DNA of 64,000 nt. Origin: Fragum whitleyi. Lineage: Eukaryota > Mollusca > Bivalvia > Cardiida > Cardiidae. The notes below the pieces were generated by a model. It saw nothing but the letters and a program-made list of their open reading frames with translations, was not told where the DNA came from and searched no databases. Position 1 is the stretch's first letter. Every line of letters starts with the position of its first letter. The stretch covers positions 35,855,058 to 35,919,057 of the forward strand of contig OX411543.1 in the NCBI GenBank assembly GCA_948146395.1, read 5' to 3'. Made by a program: the position numbers and the translations under genes. Of the stretch, positions 1 through 14,000 are shown in pieces.

Positions 1-420
1 GTTGTTATTTATAGTATTCATCATAAATATCTTTTATGCTCATAAAGTAATTTAAATTCTAAGTTCTGAGAAAATTATTGTTTGAGATTGAGAAAAGTTA
101 TTTAACTTCTGGACCCTGATTGGATATCTTAAAGCTGTAATACTGCTGATGAATGACTCTTTGCATTACCCTTGTCATGCTGCATCCTGGAATTTTGGAC
201 CCTAGGAAGGAGGCAAGAGACAAAGGTCACCTTTGGCCTAGAGGTCCTTCAGGCTGGTGGCTAAAAGTAGTTAGTGTCAAACCCTTTATTTGGCATGGTG
301 ATGGATCCCTGAGACACACCTCTGAAGTTACTATTGAAGATAAATCTTTAAGTCAAGGTCATCTATAAAGGCCAGATGCTATCCCACAAAACTTGACTTG
401 ATTTTGATTGCTTTATGAAA
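1..420. other. Intronic/upstream sequence with a decayed repeat
   Basis: No exon is recognised. 200-390 contains 'caaaggtcacc', 'ggcatggtgatggatc' and 'agtcaaggtcatct', a degenerate copy of the 3' half of the element seen intact at 9420-10073. The open frame at 153-368 lies across it and is not supported as a gene. Confidence 0.5.
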
Positions 421-877
421 ATATTTTATTCCCCTGCATAGATAAGGTCAAGGGCATATTGTTTAACCATTGTCAGTCTGTGTGTCCAACTGTCTGTCTG
501 TCTGCCTGCAAAACTTAGCTTAAAAACTTAATACAGAAGAATCCTGTTAATTGCAACTACACTTTGTCAACATTTTTGTTGCTTTTAACCAGAATTGACA
601 TCAAAGGGATTATTTCTTCTTGAAATCTATAGTTTGTGCATAAGGATAGTTGCAATTAAGCAGTGAGTTGCTATTATCAGGTTCGTAATTAACAGGATTC
701 CACTGTATTGCCAATCGTTTTAAGCCTATCCAAGATACAACATTCATTTTTGTCATGATGATAGATCCCAATAATTCTGCTGGTACCATGTGAGAAGGTC
801 AAGGTCGTCAGTCAAGGTCAAACTTCTGAATATTTGCTGCTTTTTTTTCATTTTATGTTTCACAAACACATTTTGTT
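421..877 (+). repeat. Hairpin/(GTCC)-type element, degenerate, split by a nested MITE
   Basis: Starts 'attcccctgcatagataagg', has a GTCTGTCTGTCTG tract, then 'agcctatccaagatacaa', 'gatgatagatc', 'gctggtacca', 'tcaaggtcaaact' and ends 'tttcacaaacacattttgtt'. It is the same family and order as the copies at 9420-9708 and 9766-10073. The element at 534-705 is nested in it. Its 3' end lies 16 bp before the acceptor of exon a. Confidence 0.75.
534..705. mobile_element. TA-flanked palindromic MITE (172 bp) nested in a repeat
   Basis: TA at 532-533 and 706-707 flank terminal inverted repeats CAGAAGAATCCTGTTAATTG and (reverse complement of the right end) CAGTGGAATCCTGTTAATTA. TA duplication plus CAGT-type ends fit the Tc1/mariner-pogo superfamily. 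No coding sequence is present, so it is non-autonomous. Confidence 0.75.
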
Positions 878-893
878 TTCAATATTCTTACAG

Positions 894-1090
894 AAATACG
901 CGTCCTTTCACTGGGTCTGGTGACAAAGACTTCCAGAAAGGTGGACAGTTTTACTCCACCAGTGCACCAGTTATCAATGGTATCGAAGAAGCAGAAAAAG
1001 CACTAAAGCTATCTCTGGAGGAGCGACTTGGTCTTGTGGTCGAACTACAGCCATCTGACGAAGAGGAGGATGAACACATGGAATTAGAAT
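894..1090 (+). CDS. MSH6: MSH6 exon a: C-terminal half of PWWP domain
   Basis: Residues 1-65. Reads [20 protein letters not shown], matching the vertebrate MSH6 PWWP end (KPYTGS...QKGGHFYS), then an E/D-rich stretch ([12 protein letters not shown]). The acceptor cag ends at 893. The exon opens with the last base of a split codon and ends in phase 1 at a gtaagt donor. An upstream exon with the first half of PWWP must exist outside the window. The open frame continues upstream to 790, but that part is repeat and intron, so I exclude it. Confidence 0.93.
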
Positions 1091-4000
1091 GTAAGTTAGA
1101 AGTGTGTTCTTTAAAGAGAGATGAAAAATTTAACTAAATCAGATTTCTAAGATGTCATTATGAATGATTTTCGATAATTTTAAGTGAGAACATTTGATGT
1201 TGTCGTACTCATGTAAGCTAGTGCCAAGCAAGCCTCATTCTTCAATTAGATTTCTTGAGATTCTTATTGAGCGGCTTTAAAATTTCACTCTATCGAAAGC
1301 TTTATCTTTAAAATCTCAATCTTAATAATCTTAAGAAATCTTAAGAATCTCTCTCTATAGCTCTAACTAATGCACCTTGAGTCCTGAGGACCCTCTGGGG
1401 CTCAATTTCAGAAAAGAATTAAAGACTAAGATTTTTTTAACAGACTTAAATTTTTCATGGCAGCTGATCCTAAAACAAACTAGCAGAGAGAAGAATTTAA
1501 GACTGTTTTTGAACAGTCTAAAATTTTTATCCCGGAAGCTGATCCTGAGAAACAAGCAGAGACAAATCTTGAAAAAAGTAAATTGAACATAAGGGGGCAC
1601 TACTTTTTTATACGCTGTCGAAGGTGGCTGTATATTGGTATGATATTCTCTGTCCCCGTTCCGATGTCAGTATGTACGTCCCTATGTTACAATCTTGTGA
1701 ACGCAACTCCTCCTTCATTGATGGACTCGTTGGATTAAATTTTCACAAAATGTTCCTAGTCACCCGACCTAGCTTATATTGTCATGGTTTGATGTTTTTC
1801 AGCCATGTGGAAAAAAGGGCCTTCATGTAAAAAATCTTGTGAACACAACTCCTACATTTATGGACTGATTTGAATGAAACAAAATATTCCTAGTCACCTG
1901 GGGTGTTCATATTGCTGCACTTTGGTGAATATCAGCCACATCATAGAAAAGGGGCCTTCTTGTAAAATTCTTGTGTATGCAATTCCTGGTCCATGTATGG
2001 ACTGATTTTAAAGAAATTTTCATTAAGTGTTAATTGTTACCTGAATTTGTGCATGTAATTGCTGTTAGGCGAATTTCAGCCATGTCATGGAAAAAGTGGT
2101 CTTATTGTACATTTTGTTTTAATACAAATTGTACATTTGAGATGAATATTAATATCTCTCCATTTAAGGATTGATTAGGTTGATTTATCCATTACTTTGT
2201 GTAGCTTAATACACAGAAAATTTCAAAATCTACAGAAAAACATGAGGACAGCTAAAGAGAAATTGCCCTATACTGAAAGTGAAGACTCCCAAACCTTGGG
2301 TAAAGACCCTGAGGAACCTTAATATTGGGTCCTTGAGATATTACTGTTTCAGATAATGGTCAGATTTCTTATTGTGATGATCTGTTTTTTTTATTTTCAG
2401 CTGATGATTTTGATGCAGAAATGAGTGATGAAAATAATGAGAGCAAGGAAAATGTTGACACTGATAAAAAGGTTGGTGATTACCATAAGTTCATAATTAT
2501 GCCCTCCTTTGAAGAAGAGGGGGTATATTGCTTTGCACTTGTCCATCGGTCTGTCCATCTGTAGACCATCTTTTGTCCGGAGCACATCTCAAAAAATATG
2601 CAAGCTAGAATCATGAAACTTCACAGGTGGAAAGATCTCATGGAGGACTGCCCAGTGCACAAGAACCATCACTCTACTCATTGTATTTTTGAGTTATTGC
2701 CCTTTGATCATTGACAAAGAATAGGCTATTTTAACTGTTTTTATGGGGGGCATAAATGTTTTACAAACATCTCTTATTTAATCAGGTTCAGCTTCATATA
2801 TTCATAACCGAGCCAAATTAACTCAGCCGGCAACATATTAGGCTGTTAATCCAGTGATTTTTACTTTGATCCTCATTAGCAGGGTTTGACACTAACAACT
2901 TTTTGCCACCAGCCTGAAGGAGCTGTAAGCCCTAAATAAAACAGGTCCTCTATGATAACAACAAATGAAAACTATGTTTGATTTTTAGCAATTTAGGGGA
3001 TAAATTGCTAGGTAAATATTGTAGGAATAGAAGAAATTGCTTATGACAAGCAATTTCTTCTTTTTACAATATTTTCCATTTTGTAATTTAAATTTTAGTA
3101 TTGACTATTGAGAAAGCAAATATTTTACAAAACTGGACAGATTTGAAAAAAAATGTCTTGCAATTAACTACAGGCCTGAAGGACCTGCAGAATGGTTACA
3201 TATACCAGTCCTCCCTAAAATCCACAGGTCTCTGGCCTGAGGACTGGTGTCGGTGTCGACTCTTGACTAGGCCAACTTTTATTAAACTAAAGTCATTATG
3301 ACTTGTCGTTTGTCGCCACCAATGATTAGCACACCTAAGTAGTATGGGCAGCTGGTAGCTTTGATGAAATGTAGTTTTACTGGTATGAAAACCAACAGGA
3401 AGCCATGGGTAGGTGGACCAGCTACTGCAATATAATTGAAATAAAGTAGAAAGAGTTGTTAAACCCCAATCAGTCTATCAATGAAGCAAGTCTTATACTT
3501 TTAGCCAAGTATTTCTATAGCCCTGGCATTGTGTTTATGTCATGGTTGTTGTGCATAATCATTTTGTAATATTTGGGATATTTTTAACCCTTGTCATACT
3601 GAATAAAAAATCTTCAAAAATTATAACAAAAACAAAGTACTCAGAGCTCTGCATGCACTAAAAGTGAGTCAGTACTTATTTTGAAAACTAAATTTTCAAG
3701 CTTTTCTTGTTTCAAAAAAGGAAAAACTGGTGGTATAGACAAAAATCGGACTTAACATTTTATGCAGGCTGATGTTTGGGCATAGCTTCAGCCAAGGCAG
3801 GAATATTATGGGTTCAGCATGCCAAGGAATAAAGATGATAATAATTTCACCTTATTTTACTTAAAGCAGTATGCAACAACAGTTACTTTAAAAATGGTAT
3901 CACATGATTTGTATGAACTGAAAATCAATTGCTTTTGGATTTATATGTATTTGAAAAAATATTAGGACCCTGCCAATAAGAAGAGTATAAGCTCTGTCAA

Positions 4001-7000
4001 TTAATCTGTCTGTCTTTGACACTGAATGAAATATTTATATCTTGTTGGATATTCCTCTGCCTTGTGTTCAGGATGACAGAAGAGTGCCAACTGTTTGCTA
4101 ATTATACCACACTTTGCACACAAGTGCTTGTGTAAAGGGGGAAATGATTTTAAACAGTTTGCATCATTGTGTCATCCTGAGCACAAGGCTGATTGCTTTT
4201 GGTGAAGATCATCAACAAAATCGCTATCATTCTACATTATGATTTGCCTTGCAAATGGCTTTATGCAGGCTGCTTGCTGCTCTATCAAATTCATGGTTAG
4301 TTATGTTTTAAATCTTTGTTTTCTTATATAATTGAACAGACTGAGAGACGTTAATTTACTTTGATATTTTGTGTGTGAAAATTCATGCAAAATAATATTT
4401 CACTTTCCAGCAGGATTATGGAGCAGACAATGTATTTAGACCTACAGATAGAGTGGGTTTTTTGGAATTATGATCAAAGTATTCATAATATCATTAATGC
4501 TATGTTATTGGTACTCATTGGAATTGTCTCCTTGAGACAATTCCAATGAGTAGCCACAACATAGTGTTTTATTGAGAAATAAGAGATTTTAGACTTGCTT
4601 TACCCTCTCTTATATGTACCTTTGAATGTATCCATTTTTAGGTATCAAAAAAGACCCCTAGTAAATCCCCTGGGAAAGGACGAAGGTCTCGGAGAAACCC
4701 GACCAAACGAAGGAGAATTATTGTTGAAGACAGTGACGAGGGAGGAGCAGATGATTCTGGTAAATATCTAGGCCAAATTTGCCATTTCATGTGGAACCTG
4801 CACTGCTTTCAGGACATCAAACCAATTCAAACTGTTAGCAAATTATACACTGCTTTGTACATGCACATAATTTTGTAAACAGTTTGCACCAATTTTTGTT
4901 TGACTTTTCATAGAATAGGGGGCTATTTAGGTCACTGGAGCGTTGGCCTCATGCTGTGGTTAATGTTTACATGCAACTGTGTTAAATCTCCATTTTTGCA
5001 TGCAACTGGTTAAGTTTTTACATGTGAATGATGTATATCAGCCTTATCTCTGTTTTTAATGAAGCTATTTCTTGGAAACTTTGCACATGATTCTGTGACC
5101 ATGATATAGCCTAACAGACAAAAGACAAATATTTATTACCCTGACATTAAATTTAGTAGAATTTTAAGCCTTTTTTGAACTTAAGAATTCTTGTTTAAGT
5201 TTTATGTACAACAGTTGTGTATATGTATTATCTCTGTTTTTAGTAAAGCTATTGTTTGGAAACTTTGCACCTGCTTCTGAGACAATCATAACAGACTCTA
5301 GACAAAGGTTCATAACTCTGATATCGAATTTATTGGAATTTTCCAATGTCAACATTGATTTGTTTTACTATCCAGCACTAGGAATAGTGGAGATTTGCTG
5401 TCCTTCAACAGCTCTTGTTGTCATCCTGAACACATGGCTGTTTGTGTTAATTTGAAGGAAAGGATGGCATGGTAGTATACAATATGGAAAAAAATGAATC
5501 CATTTTCTGGTGCTCCAGCCATCATAAAATCACCAATTTACTGCTAAAATTGGCTTTAGACCAACAATCCATTAATTAAACATCTAGGCCCACCAAGTGA
5601 AACAAATTAGAAATTTTGTAAGATTTTGAAGAAATGAAATCTGCATCCCAAACTTATATAACAGAGTTCTTGACAAGAAATTTTATAACCCAACAGAAGA
5701 TGAGTTCAAGTTGGATCCTGAAGAAAAGAGTGATGATGATGATGATGCTAGTAGCGGTGTTAATGAAGATGATGTGACATCAGATTCTGCATCTGTGCCT
5801 GATTCTCCAGTTAAAGTATGGAAACTTTCTCAGCTGTCACTTATTTAAGTATAATACATCACTAAGTCAAGCTTCCATTGTGAAAAAATGTTCACTGTTC
5901 TATATACTGTTCGATAATCCTATGTTGTTGGAACGCAAAAGGATCGTATCATTGAGACTATTCTCATTTATATTCTAATGGGTTTTATCAACACAGGATT
6001 CATTTATAATATGTTTTACACCAATAATATCTGCTATGTAATAAGATATCTTGGTTGAAAGAAGGGTATTTTGAAAACGGTAGCTTAATAGAAATGGTCC
6101 CTTAATAGAAGTAGTTTGCTTGAGCAAGATTATTCTACCACAGGAAAAGTAGATCCAGTTCATTCAAGGCTGAGAGAAGATCTCTTGAACCCTTTTCCTG
6201 GTTTTCAAGATTTTTATGCCACCATATTGGTTAGATTGGAGCATGATGTTTTTCCAGTGTCTGTCTGTCCATCTTTTTGCCGGTTTGTCTGTCCTATTTG
6301 CAAAATTTAACCACCACAAAAACTTAAAATTGCTAATTAATGAAAGCCTATTTATGAAACAATGCTCATATTTCTCATGATAATAGATCTCATTGAAACA
6401 CATATTTAATACCACATTCAAGGTCATATAAAAATGTAAAGGTAATTTGTCAAGGTAAAAATAATTAAAACTTAACCAAAAAACTATCATTTTCAAATTT
6501 CTAGAAGCATATTCAAGAAACAATTCTTATACTTGGCATGATGATAGAACTCATTTGTATGCATCTACAGTTACTAAGATTAATGGCTAAATTTAGCCAA
6601 GATCAAAATATTTTCAATTAAATTCAATCAAATTCAAATTTATTTAAGTTATTTTATTAGCTCCACTGGCTGAAAGCCACTGGGGCTATTGTCATGGCGT
6701 TGTGTCCGTCGTGCGTCCGTCCGTGCGTGCGGTCGTAAACTTTTTCTTTAAAAATCTTCTCCTCAGAAACTACTGGATGAATTTCAACCAAACTTCACAG
6801 GAATGATCCTTGGGTGATCCTCTTTCAAAGTTGTTCAAGAAATTTTGATCCAATGAAAAACATGGATTTAATGGGCGTGGCTTATTTCCAAATATGGTAA
6901 AAAGTGAGTTTTCTCAGATTCTAATTGATGGATACCAATGAAATTTTACATGAAAGATCCTTGTGTGACCCTTTATCAGTCTACAAAAGATTATTGAGAT

Positions 7001-7996
7001 CGGATGAAAAATATGCATTTTATGGGCGGAGGTCATTTCTCTATATGTTACATAGTGGAAACTTTCAAAATCATTTTCTCAGAATGTAAGCGATGGATAT
7101 CAACCAAATTTTACTGGAATAATCCTTGAGTGACCCTATATCAGTCTACTAAAATTTATTGTGATCGGATGAAAAATGTGTATTTTATGGGCGGAGGTCA
7201 TTTCTCTATATGTTATATAGTGGAAACTTTCAAAATCATTTTCTCAGAATGTAACTTATGGGTATCAATCAAACTTCATAAGTATGATCCTTAGGTTACC
7301 CATTATCATGCAGCCAAAAATTATTGTCATTGGATGAAAAATATGTCTTTTATGAGCTGAGGTCATTTCAACATCAGTAGAACCCAAAATATCTAAAAAT
7401 CTTGTCAAAACTTAGATTTGCTATTACAAGAATTTCAAGCCTGTGGAGCGACTCAAGCCATTCATGGCTTTCTAGTCTATATGATGATGGATGTAGATGA
7501 TAACCATTTGCAGAATCTAAGGTCAGGGTCATTTGACAAGGTCAAGGTCATCTATTGAGGCCAAACTTTAGGGGAAAAAAACAGTTTAGGGGTGCATTAG
7601 TGTATCATGATCATAGCAAATGCATAGGCACTCCAATGAAGTAAAACCCAATTTTCATAGAGGATAATAACCCCTACTTCAACTTTGAGGTCTGAGCAGA
7701 AGGTTAACATTTACTAAAATTTAAGAGCATTTTTTCAAAATGTGAAATATTTAAAAAAAAACATGATGTTGTTCAGTCCTGAATGCGTTCCAAGCCTTAA
7801 GGCCTTTGATTTATGTGCCTGTGTAAAGAAGGAAGGTATAAAGTGATCATATGAAGCGTTTCTCAGTCCTGCAGTGATGACTTACTTTTTACATAGGATA
7901 ACATGGAACCTTTCCAATGATATTCCTCTCAAGATAAAGGACTGCAATGCTCAAGAACCATAACTCTGTGTAGCTCATTATCCCCCGCCGAAAAAA

Positions 7997-8028
<32 letters not shown>

Positions 8029-11000
8029 ATTGTTTTTGCCATGCTGTCCTTCCGTCCGTCCGTCCGTCCGACAATCGTTTCCGCGCTATTTCTCGAAAAC
8101 TATTGACCGGATTTCAATGAAACTTCGCACACAGCTTCACTACAATGAGGACATGCGCATATCGCCAGGGTTACCCTGTTCGACCGTGGAATTTAGAGTT
8201 ACTGCCCCTGACTGTTTAAGCCATATACATACATAGTGATATTTGTTTCCGCGCTATTTCTCGGAGACTATAGACCCGATTTCAATGAAACTTGGCACAC
8301 AGCTTCACTAGAATGAGGACATGCGCATATTGTCAGGGTTACCCGGTTCGACCGTCGAATTTAGAGTTACTGCCCCTGACTGTTTAAGCCATAAACATAC
8401 ATAGTGATATTCGTTTCCGCGCTATTTCTCAAAAACTATAGACCCGATTTCAATGAAACTTGGCACACAGCTTCACTACAAAGAGGACATGCGCATATCA
8501 TCGGGGTTACACGGTTCGACCGTCGAATTTAGAGTTACTGCCCCTGACTGCCTGACTGTTTAAGCCATATACATACATAGTGATATTCGTTTCCTCGCTA
8601 TTTCTCGAAAACTATAGACCCGGTTTCAATGAAACTTGGCACACAGCTTCACTACAATGAGGATATGCACATATCGTCGGGGTTACCCGGTTTGACCGCC
8701 GAATTTAGAGTTACTGCCCCTGACTGTTTAAGCCATATACATACATAGTGATATTCGTTTCCGCGCTATTTCTCGAAAACCATAGACCCCATTTCAATGA
8801 AACTTGGCACGCAGCTTCACTACAATGAGGACATGCGCATATTGTCAGGGTTACCCGGTTCGACTGTCGAATTTAGAGTTACTGCCCCTGACTGTTTAAG
8901 CCATATACATACATAGTGATATTCGTTTCCACGCTATTTCTTGAAAACTTTAGGCGGGATCTAATGAAACTTGGCACACAGCTTCACTACAAAGAGGACA
9001 TGCGCATATCGTCGGGGTTACCCGTTTTGACTGTTGAATTCAGAGTTACTGCCCCTGACTGTTTAAGCCATATACATACATAGTGATTTTCGTTTGCGCG
9101 CTATTTCTGAGAAACTATAGACCAGATTTCAATGAAACTTGGCACATAGCTTCACTACAAAGAGGACATGTGCATATTGTTGGGGTTACCCGGTTCGACC
9201 CTGGAATTTAGAGTTACTGTCCTTAACTGTTTAAGCCATATACATACAAAGTGATATTCGTTCCCGTGCTATTTCTTGATAACTATAGGTTGATGTAGAT
9301 AAAAGATAACCTGTACCTAAGTTTGATATAATCTCCATTGACAATGAAAATATGTTCGGCGGGGGATATCAATTCAACGAATTTGCTTGTTTTATGAGTT
9401 TTTGTCATTTGTTGAGTTTTATGCCCCCGTATCGAGAGATCGGGAGCATATTGTTTTACTCATGTCTGTCTGTCCGTCCATCTGTCCGTCCGTCTGTCCG
9501 AAAACTTAACCAAACTTAACCTTTGCCTTTTCTCCAAAAGCATTTGACATACAAGGCTCATATTAGGCATGATGATAGATCTCAATGATCCGCATCTGCT
9601 GGTACCAAAGTCAAGGTCATGTGACAAGGTCAAGGTCATCTGTCAAGGTCAAACTTTGAAAAAAATGCTGTTACGGGGGCATTCGTGTTTCACAAACACA
9701 TCTTGTTAAACTTCAAATTAAAGCCCCACTTCCAGTCAACATCCAGCAGTGTAGTGGGCATATTTTTATGCCCACGTATCGAGAGATCGGGGGCATATTG
9801 TTTTACTCGTGTCCGTCTTTCTGTCTGTCTGTCCGTCTGTCCGTCCGTCCATCCGTCTGTCCGAAAACTTAACCTGAAAACTTAACCTTGCCAATATCTT
9901 CAAGCCTATTCAAGATACAAAGCTAATATTTGGCATGATGATAGATCTCAATGATCCGCATCCGCTGGTACCAAAGTCAAGGTCATGTGACAAGGTCAAG
10001 GTCATCTGTCAAGGTCAAACTTTGAAAAAAAATGCCGTTCCGGGGGCATTCGTGTTTCACAAACACATCTTGTTTGACAATTTGTCACCTTGCTGCAAAA
10101 GTATTCCCATGCTTTTAATTGTTATAATACAAAAAACTCATTTGAATAAAAAAATAACATTAACAAGTCAAGATTCTGTTTTTAAAATGTCTTTCTGGGT
10201 CTTCAATGAATAAAGAGAATGATTTAATGAATGCCAACTTCATTACACCATTGGATTTTATGATTACAACTTTCTTGAATGGCAAATGAACATTTTATAT
10301 ATTTAACTATCTTTCATTTTTACTGTCAATAAATTCTTTCCCAGTATTCTATGAAGTGAAACATGAATGAAGAACAAAAATGCGGACTTTCCATAGTGAA
10401 AGGGATTTTAAATTAGAAGTTTATAGTGTTACTCTAAATGCATTAGCAGTAGTAAGAAGAATAGAAAACATTAAAGAAAAGTAGAAATTGCTTTGGAAAG
10501 CAATTTCTCCTTTTATCTCCATGTTTGCTACACTATTATCTCACCTGCTCAAAAAGATACAAAATTGTAAGGTTTATATCTTCCTAAACAAAAAAACGAT
10601 CTTTACTTCACAGAAAGAATAACAGATAATTTTGTCTGTTAAACATTCAAGTTGGACAAGTGATAATTTAACTTTCAAGGGCTCCAAGGACAAATGAGAC
10701 AATTTTGTATTTCCACACCCCCTATAAAGTGCTTAGAGATTCATATTTGACTTGATAACTTTTTCCATGATTATATTTCAGAATCCACGTAAAAGAAAAA
10801 GGAATGAACCCAAACCTAAATGGGGCCCCAAATCAGCAAGAAAACCTTCCTCTAAAACCCAGAAATCTCTTTATTCCTTCTCGAAAGAGAGCAGTGAGGA
10901 TAAAACAACAGAAAAGGGGCCCGTAACTTCACCCAAAGTCAGTGAATCAACCAAGTCTAAACTAGCCTCATTTTCTGCTGGAGAAATGGTGAGTCAATGG

Positions 11001-14000
11001 AATTTTTAGGAGCTTGGCAAAAGATATTTTCTTGTAAAACATTGTAGATATTAGATATAAAATATAAAAATAGTAAACAGTACTATCAAGACAGATTATT
11101 TTTATTTTCAAACTAGCAAGCCTTTTATTGCATTTTTTCCCCTTTACCCTTTTTGTCTTTTTCTTTTACATTTTGTTCACTATCAGTCATTCAAAAGTCA
11201 AGTGTCAAGAATCTCAATAATCCTTCTTTCATTAGATATAACCTCTAATAATATCTAATATAACCCAATTAAATTTTGGTTGATAAGGGGCAACTAGTTT
11301 GAGATTAGATGGTAATAACAGTTTCAGCCTCTGTGTATGAGAGCTGAGTCTTAGGGTAGCCATCTTGCTATTCTGTCCAATAATTGTATAGCTCCGCTAT
11401 TTTTCGTTAAAACCTTAGGTATTTTCATTACCTAGTCAGTGTTTGTGTAGGTGTTGGTGTTTTGTTTTTCGCATTGGTGATGTGTTGAGATGGTGAAGAT
11501 GTAGGTCTTGGTAGAACAAACTTTAAAAAAAGTTCAAATCTGTTGTTATTGAAATTTCTTCTTGAAAATTTGGTATGAGTGTCGTCACATCACAAGAGCA
11601 TTCCAGACAACAAGATGGATTTTTGAAAGAGTTTTGCCACTTTTTTTGACTTAAATGCATTATCTGAGCATATTGTGCGGCTTGTCTTGCCATCTTTTTA
11701 TACAAGGCCTGTTCAGAAAGTATCTGCTACAGTGCCCTAGTTCACCTTTATAAGTATTTATTAGAACCTATCATGTTATAAAATAGGTGAATGACAAGAT
11801 CAAGTATTAGCGAGGACCATGGTAGAAACAAAAATTCATTTCTTAATTATGCTATCCTTGTAGTAAAAATGTAAAGTAACTAGAAATTTTAAATTCATAT
11901 GCACTCAGAAGGTAACCACCAAAGAATATAGGATAAAGCAATTTCTGGAAAATGACAAAAGATGAATGTCCTCCGTCCGCTCCCCTTTTTATGATTTGAG
12001 CGTTGCTGAATTATCAAAACATCGTAACTACAGCTTAAATAAGCTGTAGTTTCATTGTTATGATCATTAATTGACGACATTTTTTTGAAAGAGGTTTTCT
12101 TTCTTTTACTTCCGTAATGTGTGTAATGGGAGCTAAGATAATGTTGAAAAATATAATTTGTACTATTCCTGTTATTCTTGTTATAATTACTAGTAAACCC
12201 TCCATCATCTACTAAGTAGATGTAGGCATATTGGTTTCACCATATCTGTCTTTCTGTCCATGCCTTTGTCCATCTGTCCATCCATCTGTAGACCTATTTG
12301 TTCCCAGACTCTTACTAGAATGAAGTTTGGCATAAGACTTCCAATCTGGAAGTCGTGGGTTCGATCCCTGGTGGCGGCAAATATCCTTTCCGAAGTTTAT
12401 CTCTCCCCAATGGGTAGATAATTGTAAACCTATGTGAGATAGCAGTCGGAGGCTAGGAAAGGGTGTAATGGTAGTACAGGTGAAAGAAATACCAGGAATC
12501 CATTGTTAGGTGCTCCGGCCGCCGCGATATAACTGCAAAATTGTTGAAAGCGGCGTAAAACCCATTCAAACAAACAAATCTTACTAGAATGAAACTTTAT
12601 ACAATTGTTGCCCACAGCCCAAGGAAGTGCCCTATTGTTTTTGGGTCACAAAGGAAAGGAGGCACAACTGAACTTTGCCTGAAAACTGTTTCCATATTGG
12701 GACAAGAACTGGTGGTGGTGGTGGAGGGGGGGGAGGGGTTATTAGTCAGTTATGTGACAGATCTAGTTTGTAATTGTAGGTGGGTTCATCAGGAGATAAT
12801 CAGGATGACAAGATAGTGTACCAGCACTTTAAATATGAGTGGTTACAGCCTGATAATCTAAGGTAAATAAGCTTGTCAAATAATTCTTAACCCTTTGCTG
12901 TTTAATCCCTGCTTTTTATGTGTCTGTGATTTTATGATTGAGAAAACATTGTGAAAAAAGAAGAAATTGCTTCTGACAAGCAATTTCTTCTTTTTCCACA
13001 CTATTTTCTACCCTACTGAATGGTTATTTTTCAAATTAAATCCACATTAAATTTTCGTCTGCAAAACCTTTGAATTTGGACAGGTCCAAAAGTTTGTGAC
13101 ACAGGAAAGGGTTAAATATGAGTGGATTTAAAGAGGCTGCAGACTACCATGGAATATGAGAGCAATTTGAGAAGTAACTATCATTTCTGATAGAAAATAC
13201 TGTGGAAAAAGGAGAAATTGCTTGTGACAAGCAATTTCGTCTCCTGCCACAGTATTTTTTGCTAAGTAGAAAATCACTTGTATGTAAAATTCTTCGACTA
13301 TATAATAATAGGTAAAGCTGTTTAACTCAATAATTTCATGCAGAATTTGCTGATTCCAGCTAGCTATATCGGTAGTATGTTTGACTGTCAATCCTCAGAT
13401 CATGTGTTTGAAAGGGTTGGCCAACTTTCATCTAACATTTGACAAAAGTCATTGTGAAATGTGTCATTTGTCTCCCACCAATGGACCAATGCTAAGTTGT
13501 GTGCCTAAGTGGAATGGGAAGCTCTGTTAAAATGTTGTAGTTGTGGTGTTGTGAGAAACAACAGTAAGCTATGACTAGGTGCACCAGTTGAAGTGGTATT
13601 ACTTTAATAATCTTGAAAGCAGTGTTAAACCCCAATCAATCAATCAATCACATGGGTGAAAGTTTTCCGTATTATTACGGAATTCCGTATTTTGGTCGGC
13701 CGCCGGGACCATTTTTCCAAATCGCATAAATCCGATGAGAAAAGTTTGGAGGGGGTGAGGGGGGTTAACATTATATTTTTGTGATCAGATCGGAAAATTC
13801 TCGGAGATCTCTCCTGTTATTCATTATCAGATGTCGTAAGAACAGAACGAAATAATATAAACCGCGGTTTGATGGGAAAAGACTCACGATTATCCGTAAG
13901 AGTTAAAAAACCGAGCATCGGAAGGCCTCGGGGATTCGGCGAATAGACGAGAAAGTCCGAGCGGTGTTCCGATAGAGAAACGAGGTCACCCGAAAAGAAA

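Noticed and set aside
153..368. Open frame of 71 codons as an upstream MSH6 exon
   Set aside because: It does not resemble the PWWP N-terminal half, lacks a clear acceptor/donor pair in phase, and overlaps a decayed repeat.
790..893. N-terminal extension of the exon a frame ([10 protein letters not shown]...) as the MSH6 start
   Set aside because: This part is the 3' end of a dispersed repeat and is followed by a good acceptor at 893. Vertebrate MSH6 has more PWWP and a PIP box before this point.
12320..12585. tRNA genes at SINE heads (also 31690, 32920, 14655)
   Set aside because: A- and B-box-like motifs are present, but the cloverleaf is not complete and each head continues into the same SINE body.
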